Below are positions 37,301-47,449 of a DNA stretch of 64,000 nt, piece after piece. A program made the translations under genes and the position numbers. The DNA lies in assembly GCF_015706575.1 (NCBI RefSeq), contig NW_024037051.1, positions 18,371,153 to 18,435,152 of the forward strand, written 5' to 3'. Source of the stretch: Patiria miniata. Its lineage: Eukaryota; Echinodermata; Asteroidea; Valvatida; Asterinidae. How positions within the stretch are numbered: position 1 is the first letter of the stretch; each line of letters opens with the position of its first letter. Under the pieces are notes generated by a model. That model did not search any database, was not told where the DNA came from, and saw only the letters and a program-made list of their open reading frames with translations.

Positions 37301-40300
37301 TCATCCCTTAAAATAGATACCAAATAGATACAAGATTTTCTAAATTGCAATTATTTTTTCTAGCAATACAAAAGTTATTCATTTTTGAATGAGCCATCGG
37401 GCATAATATTGGCACAAAAGCATTCGTTTTAAAATGCACCTTCTGCAATCACAGAAAATGACGGATGTGTTGGGTTGTAGCACTTTATTATACCTGTACG
37501 GTGTTTCATGACATGTAGTTTGCAAGGAGGTACTGTAGTACTATTATTATACTACATGATACACGAGTGCCTACTCGTATGCAGCATGTATTTACATGTA
37601 CATGTACACGTACATGTACATCCATGTACATGTATAGTTGTACAACATGTACATGTACGTGTATATAAAATTACATATCAATACGGTCCGTCGCGTGCGC
37701 AGCAGATACTAATAGTGCCCGCCCCATGGCCCGCCCACACAACGACACTGACTGTGAATTATTCATTAGACCTTTGACCGTTCGCCAACTTAGCAGTTCA
37801 GTGCGTTGACATCGTCAAAAATGTCTGCGTTTCACCACTCGTGATTTAAATTATACAAGTATATTAAACACAACATATAAGCGTTTTATTATTAATTGTT
37901 TTGGTACACACAACAAATGAAAAGGAGTTTTAAGTGGCCATCAATCTGTTCTGAAAAATCAACGAATTTGCGTTACTGTGATTTCTATGTAGTTGAAATG
38001 AGAACAGACCCTAATTTTCAGTTGTATAAGTTAAGATCATACTTTTAGGGATCATTTCTATAGTATGTATCTCCTTTCGCAATCGTACACTTGTACGGTG
38101 CTTCGTCAACCACGATGACGAGCTACAGTGCTCCCCTCTGAGCGCGAAGCGGGTCTCGGGTGCTACCTTCGGGTTTCCTGCCCTTGGCCATTGATGAACG
38201 TTCCTCCTCCCCTTAAGTGGGAGCAGGAGGAGGGGAACACATTCTGAGTGGTTGCTTTTTTTCTCAAATCCAAAATCAGAAATGAAATTGCTCTTAGCGC
38301 TAGCTTAAACACCGTTGAAGCATAAATCTTTTAAAAGTTTACACTCTTGTTAAACTTGTCTTATTTGGCTTAACCAGACTTATTAATTTCTGTTCATCCA
38401 TCATACGTATGCGGCCTGGTCTGCGTTTTAAATTGGAATATTATTGAGGTGTACGGGCACGTGCAAGAAACATTGTTTTAGTGGAATCAATGAAACGCAC
38501 CTTTGTATGTGTCCCATTACCTAATAATTTCAACCGTTCATCGGCCGTCCATTTTGAGGGACTCTCAGGGCAGTATGCTTTGGTGTTCATTCATGCCATC
38601 TTAGCAGAGTTGTAGCACTCATCTTTCTTGAGCATTAAATTGCCAGAATGTTCGTTTTTTCTAATGTCAAACTTCTATTATCATGTCAATTTTCTAACAC
38701 TGAATTGGGACGTGAAACCCGTCAGAAAGCAACTGACAAGGCAAAAGTAGTAAAGCTGGTCCCAGAGGGCGTAAACTTATATTCAACTGATTCGAATGGC
38801 TGTTCATTAGAAATCCGTTCATGCATCGGATGATCTACACAATGGGCCGGATTTAGCCCATTTATTGGCTACACGGGGTAATCCTATGCAATAGTACTGC
38901 CCGGTTCATCAGCGGCAGTCAGTCAGGGAGTCTTCGTTGAGTGAGATTGATACAGAGAAAACATGGACTGGCCCTCTGGGACAGGCAAAAATAAGTAAAT
39001 TCTGAGATCCGTGTAGTTTATACAACTAGTCGACAATCTTTTACAGGTAATATATAACATTTGCTTTTGCTGTAATTTTCAGAAATGGGTAGATTTGGGG
39101 GTCAGTATTTCATAGCAAATATTATTACCCTGACCTGTTTAAATTTATATGTTCATAGATGCTGAAAAAAAACCACAAAAAGGTTGTTCTTGTAGTCTGA
39201 TGTTATAGACGTTGGGGAATTGTCAGGTCAGGGAACCAGACTAGCTGCCTTGCACCAGGTTTTGGATGTGTAACCGATTGCAAACAACATGTTGACTAAC
39301 TAAATTGTGTAAATTGGGGACGCTATTTGAAAAAAAAACAGGGTTTTTTTGCAAGCAACGATTGTCGGCCGGCCATCATTGGAAATTGATTTTAAAAAAT
39401 CCACTTTTCTTGAAAATGACAGCACAGCAAGTGCCATGATTTTTACAGGATGCTAGAGACTTTCAGTCAAGTAAAGTTTTATAATAATTTAGTAGTTTTG
39501 TTTTTTGATGTAGGCCTACACAGTAATGCTAAACTGACAGAGCACAATGGTTGTTAATTATTAAGTGCCCTTTCAAAACCTCATTTTTTCCCATGAAGTC
39601 CGCGGGGACGGTTAGATGTGCAAAATATGTTTTTGGGTGCAATTCATGTGCAGGACATTAATGGGTGCTTACCTGTTCCAGAGCGGAAGCCGGGGTTGTT
39701 GAAATTGTAATCCTTGACCTCAGAATACCATTGGTCAGTCGCCTGCTGGCCTGGCAAATCAGAGGCGAAGAAGTGAAACAAAAGTTACAATGACTAGGGA
39801 AGCACTGTCAACTGATCATGGTGTTTACACGACATTGAAAATAAATAAATTATACAACGAAAAGTTCCGAACCAGTGGAGTAATTGGGAGGGTCCCCATC
39901 CCACCCCTTGTGCCCCCGCTCTATACTTTTTTTTTACTATGACAAGTGACCATTGAACGCCGTCCTCCAGAAAATGAGGACTCCAAGTTTCCCCCGCAAA
40001 TGGGACCCCGTTTTCGCTACTGCACTAAAATACTGTTGCAACAAGAGTGAAAACCCACCCTGAAAATACTTGTCCGCCTTAATGGCTCGTTGAAAGAGTG
40101 GACGTTTCACTCTAAAGTGTGAATTTTCTGTTCCGCTCCATAGGCAATTGCCGCATATCCCACATTTTCAGGAAACAAAATGATCAGGGGTCTTTCTGCT
40201 TTTCGAAGCCAGATAAAGATAGACTTAAAGCCAGAAGAATGATTTTGTTTTATAATTTGCTACCCCCAGATTTGTGCGACCCTCCGTTCTGAAGATAAAG

Positions 40301-41797
40301 GAATTTACTGCCAAAAAAATGCTATCTTTGTGGTCAATTCCCCACGTTAAAGCATGTGTGAAAATTTTCGGATGAGCAGATGCGCGCTACTTTTCATTAT
40401 GGTTTGAGAGTTGTTTGCATTTAGAGAATAATTATTATGATTTACATAGCACAATCTTAATTTTTGACAAAAGCTGTATATGTACCCTCCATAATTAACC
40501 GCGGCCTCTACTAATGAGATATTGCCTGTGGTCAATGGTTTTCAATTTCTCAGTATCTTGTTCTGGAAACGTTAAAGTTTCTTTGATGGCATTATCAATG
40601 TTACCTGTGTACTCTGTTGTCTGGGAGTTGAAATTCATGGCAATGTTCTCCCCATACTCCTTGTTGTTGCTGTGCTTCAACGAATTACTGCTGGCCAGCT
40701 GATTGGCCCATTGCTGCGCGTGCGCAGAGAGGTCATCACTCAACTTCAGAGCCGGGACGCCATGTTTTTCTCGACACCTGTGAACCAACGCCATTGTTGT
40801 AAAAATGTAACAAGAAAACAATTACAAAACATCTCAACTGATGCTGATTAGTTCTCAATTAAATTTTAATCTGGACGGGGCAAGGCGAACATGACCTGTA
40901 ATAAGCCTCTGTACTGATGACGTTACGCACTTTGTTTACATGTGCACTTTCCTATGGAGCCAGTGGGGGCCCACGGTCCACTGAGCACCATATGAAAGCA
41001 CACACGTAAGCGAAGTGTGACGTCATCACTACAGAGGCTTGTATAGTGATTAGTATAGTGCTTGACTTTCATATCCCAATCATTAAATATGGAAATCACC
41101 TCGAGCTAATAGAGATTGCACAAGAATATTGCAAGAAATGCCCAACTAGTTCTTCCAACTATGACAATACACACCTTCATAGACTATTAAACATCAACGT
41201 CATACTTTACTTTTTAAGTACTTTTGTTTTAAACAGACAGTTAAGGTCACGGATATAACTTTAAACTCTCCAAATGTAAAAGAGTGAAAAACCACTCGAA
41301 GATGTGGCTCTTTAAAAAGAGTGCAGATTAATTCACTTTTTTGAGTGTTTTTTTCACAATGGCCCACAGTGAAAAACCACTCAAAAGAGGCAAACTTCAC
41401 TCTAAAAGAGTGAAAAACCACTCGAAAAGAGTTGTCCCTCATAACACTCTGAAATTAGAGTGGTTTTCACTCTTTCACATATAGAGAGTAAAAAGACAAA
41501 TCACCGAAACAATGTCTAACATCTACTATCGATAGGCCTAAGTTTGTCATGATGATAACAACTTTTTTGAAGACAAGTTGTCATAGTGGTCATACATTTT
41601 GAAACGAACCAGACGGTTAAAGTACAGTTTGCGAGAAAAGTGCAAATACATGTACATGTATATGTATAACAAAAAGTTCAAATATTATATTTTAACAAAT
41701 TTCGACAGTTTCATACTTATTATGTGCCGAAAGTGCCTCTTTCTGGAAGGTCTTGAGGTCGTCCTTTTTCTTAAACATCTCAGAATAGGTGTACCTC
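28600..41797 (-). CDS. Three-CAP-domain protein gene (GAPR-1-like), eleven coding exons, intact
   Basis: Coding exons in gene order are 41797-41717, 40777-40605, 39750-39673, 36222-35957, 34387-34111, 33550-33473, 32395-32205, 31321-31247, 30959-30701, 29908-29831 and 28745-28600. All reading frames join: the exon lengths and split codons give about 560 codons from the ATG at 41778 to the TAG at 28602-28600. Introns are GT-AG except one GC-AG intron after 35957. The product would carry three CAP domains in a row, each ending in the family signature (GHF-[ST]-Q-x-V-W-K, then Y-x-P-x-GN). No signal peptide or membrane segment is seen, so a cytosolic or membrane-surface GAPR-1-like location is more likely than secretion. 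The role is unknown; human GAPR-1 is a Golgi/lipid-raft protein. The start is uncertain: the first exon is open for 19 nt upstream of the ATG, so an upstream coding exon is possible. Confidence 0.8.
28914..29110. mobile_element. MITE, same insertion in D
   Basis: Same element, orientation and site as 18958-19159, with small indels. It lies in the CAP3 intron between the last and middle exons. Confidence 0.75.
32205..34387 (-). CDS. CAP2 domain exons (three)
   Basis: The exons are 34387-34111 (basic start [15 protein letters not shown], then [20 protein letters not shown] and [11 protein letters not shown]), 33550-33473 ([15 protein letters not shown]) and 32395-32205 ([24 protein letters not shown], ending [10 protein letters not shown]). 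All four cavity residues (His, Glu, Glu, His) are present. Unlike CAP1, the first helix and the core are encoded by one exon. Downstream copies A, B and C contain only the last of these exons, so the duplication breakpoint lies between 32395 and 33473. Confidence 0.8.
32628..33472. other. Intron sequence just outside the duplicated module
   Basis: This sequence follows the poly-G breakpoint in D and has no counterpart in A, B or C. I see no coding or repeat structure. Confidence 0.5.
33588..33990. mobile_element. TTAA/AGGG-type element, right end unclear
   Basis: It begins TTAA-AGGGCCCATG 38 bases from the acceptor of exon 33550-33473 and shares internal phrases with 35343-35881 (ATGCAATCCTT, TTTCAATTTTCG). 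The right boundary is approximate. Confidence 0.45.
34682..34938. mobile_element. hAT-like MITE in the CAP1-CAP2 intron
   Basis: The ends CATGGGCGTCGCGAGG and CCTGGCGACGCCCATG are inverted repeats. The 8-bp duplication CAACTGAC is perfect (34674-34681 and 34939-34946). The inside is mostly G and C runs. Length is 257 bp. Confidence 0.8.
35343..35881. mobile_element. TTAA-flanked element with AGGG ends (Kolobok- or piggyBac-type)
   Basis: The element reads TTAA-AGGGCCTGTG on the left and CATGAACCCT-TTAA on the right. It lies in the CAP1-CAP2 intron, about 75 bp before the GC donor. Relatives without a clear right end start at 33588 and about 53659. The superfamily name rests on target and terminal bases only. 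Confidence 0.6.
35951..35957 (-). other. GC-AG intron donor after CAP1
   Basis: At the end of exon 36222-35957 the minus strand reads AAG/GCAAGT. This is the best-known form of a GC donor, because the rest matches U1 fully. Using it keeps phase 0 into the acceptor ACCGCAG/TTCGGG at 34387. Reading through instead continues open to about 35918. A GT alternative exists three to four bases inside (CAA/GTAGTG) but would not keep the frame. Confidence 0.6.
35957..41797 (-). CDS. CAP1 domain exons (four) with Lys/Ser-rich linker
   Basis: The exons are 41797-41717 (ends AHN plus a split Lys codon), 40777-40605 ([12 protein letters not shown], then LKHS and YGEN), 39750-39673 ([16 protein letters not shown]) and 36222-35957 ([17 protein letters not shown], then NYRPAGN). 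The four CAP cavity residues expected from GAPR-1 are all present: His of LKHS, Glu of GEN, Glu of WYSE and His of GHF. After the domain the last exon runs into a charged tail ([13 protein letters not shown]), a run of about twelve serines encoded by an AGC/AGT repeat, and KKSK at the exon end. That tail is absent from the related single-CAP gene at 56 kb, which stops just after its domain. The tail therefore looks like an added linker that fuses CAP1 to CAP2. Confidence 0.8.
36319..36767. mobile_element. Tc1/mariner-type MITE in CAP1 intron
   Basis: The left end is CAGGGTGAGTCAAAAAAAC and the right end is the imperfect complement (GTACTCACTCTGCA). The subterminal repeat ATGGCAGGACCAATTG also appears inverted. 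TA lies at both edges. Length is about 449 bp and it is non-coding. Confidence 0.65.
36768..39672. other. CAP1 intron, unique part
   Basis: AT-rich sequence with C/T and G runs at 37130-37195 and a GAGGAGGGGA segment at 38205-38240. No exon, conserved frame or delimited element is recognised. Confidence 0.5.
37585..37665. repeat. ACATGT-type simple repeat
   Basis: Interrupted run of TACATGTACATG units, self-complementary, in the CAP1 intron. Confidence 0.7.
39751..40604. other. CAP1 intron between middle and core exons
   Basis: No gene. A short phrase (GAAAGAGTGGACGTTTCACTC, about 40093) resembles the AGAGTGAAAAACCACTC family at 41270-41480. Confidence 0.45.
41270..41480. repeat. AGAGTGAAAAACCACTC inverted and direct repeats
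   Basis: Several copies of GAGTGAAAAACCACTC and its complement occur within 210 bp just 3' of the first exon. They may form a hairpin-rich MITE; ends were not delimited. Confidence 0.55.
41717..41797 (-). CDS. First recognised coding exon of the three-CAP gene (short)
   Basis: This 81-bp exon lies between an acceptor CCATTGCAG and a donor AA/GTATGA. Its frame reads [20 protein letters not shown] followed by two bases that complete a Lys codon with the first base of exon 40777-40605. The FQ-x-EAL-x-AHN pattern is the conserved first helix of GAPR-1-like CAP domains and is exactly what the downstream exon lacks, so the assignment is strong despite the small size. The ATG is at 41778-41776. There is no Gly at position 2, so the N-myristoylation known for GAPR-1 is not supported if this is the true start. 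Confidence 0.75.
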
Positions 41798-44700
41798 CTG
41801 CAATGGAGAAAATTATTCTGAATTAATTCCCACGTAATTAGAAATGTTCCCCTTTCATGCTTGCTTTGTTATTGTTCTCCGAACAGTTCCAACCCTAACA
41901 ATAGGTTTGCGTTTTAATCGCCTACCGGTTGCTTTTCCAAAGCAGAATTCCATAGGTCAAGTACTTTTGTAAAGAACTATTGCCGGCGCATTATTATCTT
42001 CACTGGATCCTGATAGTTGATTTCAATGAAAAGAAATTACTCCAGAACCGTCGGACAATTTGTCAAGGGCAGAACAATGGAGCTGTCAGTCAAACTGCGA
42101 AAGCCAACACCCATCAGCAATTTGAATTGACCCAAATTCCTAACTCCAAACACAGGTGACCCATCCTTCCTATGTCAGTTGCCGCGGTATTGTTCATTAG
42201 TCAACATTGCGCGATAAAAACGTCAATACTTGAACGAAGTTCACCTGGATGTTGTTTTGTGAGGGAATTGGGTTGACGTGTTTTTGAATTCGTGAAATTC
42301 CATATCTCGGTCCATTACTCGCAAATCCGATCACTTAGAATCCTTTTTTTGGTTATTCTGTCAACATGACTAATGAGATACATTGTTCTCCCTTGAACAA
42401 TCGGGCTACAATTACGACTGGAAGGCTTGCGGTAACACCATGTAAATAATATCTATTTTGAGTTGTATGGTTCTGAGAAGCCTCCTTAGATCACATCTAC
42501 TAAAATCTTATTCAAATAATTAGTTATAATTTATGAATCTAGATGTATATGCTCTCGTCTCATATCAGTTTTTGTTTCTTAGGTTGTTTCTTTGTGTGGC
42601 TGATAGATTAGGGTGCAAAAGCATGTCGCTTCACCTTATACATAATTGTTGTCGTAAATTTGTTTTAGTATAGGTTTCCCCAGCCAATTTTCCTGAAATG
42701 TTCATTCACTTCTGAAAATCAGTCATTCATTTTCGTCTGAATTTGAAAATCGCTCCGAACACGCGTTTCATCTTCGCTACCAGAGCATTTGATTCCATTT
42801 CAGTTTAATCAATTGGGGCCGTATCACAAGTCCGACGCCTCATAAGAGGCATACACTTTATTTGTTCCGCCTCATAGGTCCGACGCCTCATAAGTCCGAC
42901 GCCTGTGACGTCGGAAAAACGATGCGTTTAATTTGTCAGACCATTGCTTGTTATTCTACTTATATTTTTTTCAAAGGACAAATCTGCGATGGCCTATATA
43001 GCCAAATATCTTTCTCATAAACTGACTGTGTGCCTAATTCCATGCTTGTATCATCAAAACCATCATCCAATCACCTGTCTGCCGTAATACATGTACTGGA
43101 TGTTCGGGGAAACGGCACATCGCATGCAACAACCAGTCCGAAACAACAGCAGTGTTGCATAGTAGATATGACAGTAGAAAACATATATGGTATACTCTCT
43201 TTTTATTTAGTTGCATACTCTTCGCCGTTGATATACCAGCACTCCATTAATGATCCATCTTTTTAAAGTTGGACAGATATCTGTCGTTTTTTGGTACTTC
43301 GACCACTTCGTTTTACACACTAGTGCATGCAAAACGCAACCGGCTAAAGGGACACTCACCACGTTACTTGGCTATATGTTTCAATGATGAACTTGTGAAA
43401 TATGATTACGAAATATTGCTTGACCGACAAATGTTGGATTGATTAAAGAAATTCAGCAAATCAGACTTTATTTTCGACCATAATCACTTAGAGAGTTTTA
43501 AACTGTGAATTCCAACCTAGAACTAAGCTGATGAAATATTCAGGATTATCATCATCGCCAAAGTTCTTTTTTTTTTTTGGTCGGGTTTTTTTTTTTTGGG
43601 GGGGGGGGGGGAGGGAGAATGGTCTAGATATAGTCGACCCGATTTTGTTCGCATGTACCTGAGATCTCTTTCCAACAACTTATCCGTAATAAATATAAGT
43701 TGTCTATTAATTAAGGTCCCGCAATTATTAACTGGAAGATAGTTTTCATGCTAATATAATATCATTTTTCAAGATTGTTTTAGCCAGGTAATGGACAAAA
43801 CATCGGACAGGATTCGAACTCTGGTTTGTTATATAAACCCAAAACAAAACAACAAACAAAAACAAAACAAGCCTTACTCACAAACAAACAAACAAACAAA
43901 TCCAACAAACGATACAGAATCCTAAGCGTCGATAAAAAAAAATACAATTCAAGATGAACATTAACACTTGCAGTCCTGCTAAAATTCCTGCCTGAGTAAT
44001 ATATTCATCTAAGAAGAAATTATCCGGAGTGTTTAATATTTTGTATGATTCATAGGATACTGAACTAAACATTTTCCAAGCATGTCCGAACCTAGGTAAT
44101 AATCAAATACAGTACGCCCCCCCCCCCCCCAGGGCCTACAATATGCAAGATTTTACACTTTTTACAATTTTACGGTGATGCGTGACTGAAATTGAATGAA
44201 ACTCATAGGGGTTTAGGCCAAGGACAAGGTGTTTCTACTCAACCAAAAAAAATCAACGTTGACTTCATGGTTTTGTATTCATTTCAAAAATAGTCAGGCG
44301 TACACGTTTTGGGGGACATACTGTATAGCGAGATAGAATAATACATTCACAATTTCGCGCAACCCCGGCCACACGAAAAGTGTATAATTTTCATACCTCG
44401 CAAAACACACGCCAGCACGCACCCACGCACACATTTATATAAGTCTTGAATGAGATGACAATATGGTCATTTATCTATTAACTTTTGTAAACAGACACGG
44501 CAAATATAATTATACGTACCTTTTTACGACAGCAAAGTCAGGTAAAACTACTAGAAATTCCTCCCAAACGTGGCGTAGTGTTTTAATTCCTGTCAGGGCT
44601 CACAGGCAAGTGGTTTATGATTTTTGGTCTTCCGGCATATTTTACCCGGCAGAAAGCTCTTCAGATCCAACCTGACCGGCTGGCCAATAGTATATTTACA

Positions 44701-45370
44701 CGGCAAAGTGCAAACAAGTTGGAATATTTCCCTGTGATAAATAGGTAATTACGTGGGCTCCATGCACGTAGACTCTGTGTACACACAATTGTGTGTCGTA
44801 AAATACGACCATAACCCAACCCAAATAGGTGGGAACTTGGTTGCATTACTGAAGCCTAAAGTCAATAATGACCACAAACTCAATGGCGATTTTAGTGGAA
44901 AAGACAGGGTATGTATTTTGACTATAATGGTGATTGTAATGATATCTTGGCCAACAAACGTTTGCATTGTTTATTCGAATAACACTTGTCACAGTAGATG
45001 TCACTTTTATTGTTAATTGTAGGGGTTGTGTAAATCAAAACAGCTGTGCTGTTTCTTCAATTTATTAAAACATGACACACGTTCCAAACTTTTCAATCGA
45101 AGCAGGTCTCAATAAGAACTCGGTGAAATAAGCTCGTTTGCTAAGATGAGATTGAACAATGTACATGTTTCATCAGATTTTTTTGAATTAGCTCAGTGGT
45201 TTTATTTAGCCTGATGTCATTAATGGTACGTTTCATTAATGCGCCGCAGTGCAGCAGTCGTAAAGCCTTCGAACAGCGGCTATATTCGTTTGACACAATT
45301 CCCGAACCACGACATATAGTTACGCTTTGCGAAACTATTTTTATTCTACCATTTACTGAAATCTAGTCAC
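41798..45370. other. 5' flank or first intron of the three-CAP gene
   Basis: No exon recognised. Contents are CGACGCCTCATAAG repeats (42834-42905), a T/G-run tract (43568-43616), CAAA repeats (43880-43900) and a C run (44116-44132). A promoter or untranslated first exon would be expected here but I cannot place one. Confidence 0.4.
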
Positions 45371-45374
45371 CGGG

Positions 45375-45700
45375 TAGTCTTGCGCCAAGACTGGATTTCC
45401 TCTTATGCAGTCGGTCCGTGACAGGCTAGATCCATTTTGAACAATAAGATGAATCAAGTCCAGCCTTGGCAATATTGGCAGCGCTACCCAGCAAATCCCG
45501 AGCGTACCACACGTGCGCTGTATTGAAGCTAAAGCATGCGCGTCAGGTATGCTCGGAATGTTATGGGTGGTGCTGCCAATATTGCCAAAACTGGATTTGA
45601 CTCATCTTGTTGATACCATCGCCGCGTTTGTTACGGGACTGGCTTAAGAAAAAAAAGTAGGTGAATAAGAATCCAGACTAGGACAAAGACTAGTCACAAG
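45375..45700. repeat. Foldback repeat of about 320 bp
   Basis: The inner arms AAGATGAATCAAGTCCAG with GGCAATATTGGCAGC are matched inverted at 45565-45612. Outer segments (AAGACTGGATTTCCTCTTAT and its partner near 45670) extend the fold. No target duplication was found. Confidence 0.5.
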
Positions 45701-46297
45701 GCGGAAGGAATAAAAAAAAAATCACACAAGCCACGCAATCCTTTTAGCACAACAACGCAAACAATTCCCGCTACCTAGTAGCCACAAGTATGCATTATGC
45801 CTAAGCGTATCGTTTCAAGTTTATTGCTTGCTCGTGATTGGTTGAAAGGAGTCCCTCCCCGCTGACGTCATAAAGTCCATCCACTGTAATTTTCTGTTGA
45901 TTGTGATCAGGCTTACAATCAAGGTTCCATGCAACTATTAATAATACACGGCACACCTTGCTTATGTGAGGTATGTGTGACTTGTATTTTAGACTACGCG
46001 CGAAGTTTCGCATACGTTTTGTACATTTCATTTTGCTGGAACATCATCTGGGGGTTCAAAGTCCAACAACTCACAATTTAAGTTTGAAGAGTCAGTTCAG
46101 ACTGCAGAGTAGGCCTACTGTGGTAAGGTAAACACAAACAATGAGTAAACTTAAACTCTTATTGAAAAGCTGGACTGATGGAGATTCTAGGTATTGTGAC
46201 AGTCATATACGCATAAGAAGGTATTAGTTTTTCTGGACTGGGTATTGTAAATTTAATATTAGGTTTTGTACTTCATTGACGTATAAGAATTGTATAA

Positions 46298-46690
46298 GGC
46301 CGAATAAAAAAAAAATGTTTCTCGTCCGGGTTTTCGAGAAAAAAAAGAGGAAGAGGGGCTTTTTTTTTTTTATTTTTTTATTTTTTTCAAGATGGCCGTC
46401 ATTTTAACATTTCCTGCAACCGTTGGTGTTTCCACTGTTCAAAGACACTTTTAAAATGAAAGACAGGTTGGACAAGAGAACTGAACATATTTACAGTGTC
46501 ATTTAGAGTTGTATTGGTCTATAATGACCAGCTTTAGATGCAAGAATTCCTTTTTTCCGATGAATTTGTGGACTTCTTCGGTGTTTTTTTTTACTGCATT
46601 TTTCAAAAATAACAAATAATAACAAAATCCAGGCGGCCTCCAAAAAAGAAGCGGGCGGGGACGAGAAACATGTTTTTTTTTTACTTTGCC
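46298..46690. mobile_element. TAA-flanked MITE with ATGTTTCTCGTCC termini
   Basis: The left end is GGCCGAATAAAAAAAAAA followed by ATGTTTCTCGTCC. The right end is the complement (GGACGAGAAACAT, T run, GCC). TAA duplication flanks it. It is related in structure to the other GGC...GCC elements. Confidence 0.65.
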
Positions 46691-46729
46691 TAATCAGTGT
46701 GCTTCCCTCGAATGAAAGTGAGAAAACCA

Positions 46730-46840
46730 CTCTGGTGGGACTCGAACCCACGACTTCCTGCCTTCTATTGCAGACGTCTTACCACTCGTCTGTAAGACGT
46801 CTGCACCAGAAAACAGGAGGTCGTGGGTTCGAGTGATTTT
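46730..46840. repeat. tRNA-derived inverted duplication, single long hairpin
   Basis: Arms run GGGACTCGAACCCACGACTT to CAGACGTCTTACC on the left and the complement on the right (GTAAGACGTCTG to GTCGTGGGTTCGAG). Flanking sequence near 46880-46930 is the reverse complement of that beside the hairpins in copies A to D (GGGTTTTGCCCTTCAC), so all belong to one family. Confidence 0.6.
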
Positions 46841-47449
46841 TTTCTCACTTTCATTCGGGGGGGGGGGGACACACTGAATATACAGTGTTCATACTTTGTT
46901 GAAGGGCAAAACCTATTATTAATTTTAAAAAATGGCATTTTATGTTCATCAACCAACATGGTCATGAAGTAAACACACAATATGCACAGCTGTACAATGC
47001 ACTCTATTGGTAGCTCATCTCACCTTTAAAACATTTAAGCGGTGACAGAAGACTTAGCTTTTATGGTGACAGAAGATTTGGCTGTTGTTTATATGAAATC
47101 AATGGTGTTCAGTCATCGATGACTGCAGGGATACAAGCAAGGTAACATGAACAACTGGCAAAGAATCTTCTGTAATATACGTTTATATTGTACATGTAAT
47201 TTGTGTTCAAGCTTACAAAAAAGCACTTTGGATACACACTTAATTATTTGCTGCCCCCAATACAACACTCTGCCATTTCCGTATATGTTACCACGAGGCA
47301 ATCTCACCTTGGGTTTTCCTCGCTTCGTCTTTGTAAGAAACCTCGTAATCAAAGTATATAACTGGATGAACGAGGCTGCATGCATATTGCGACATGTTTA
47401 TTTTTTTATGACTGGGCACACCGTTATTTGCGATACACCTGTCCACCAT

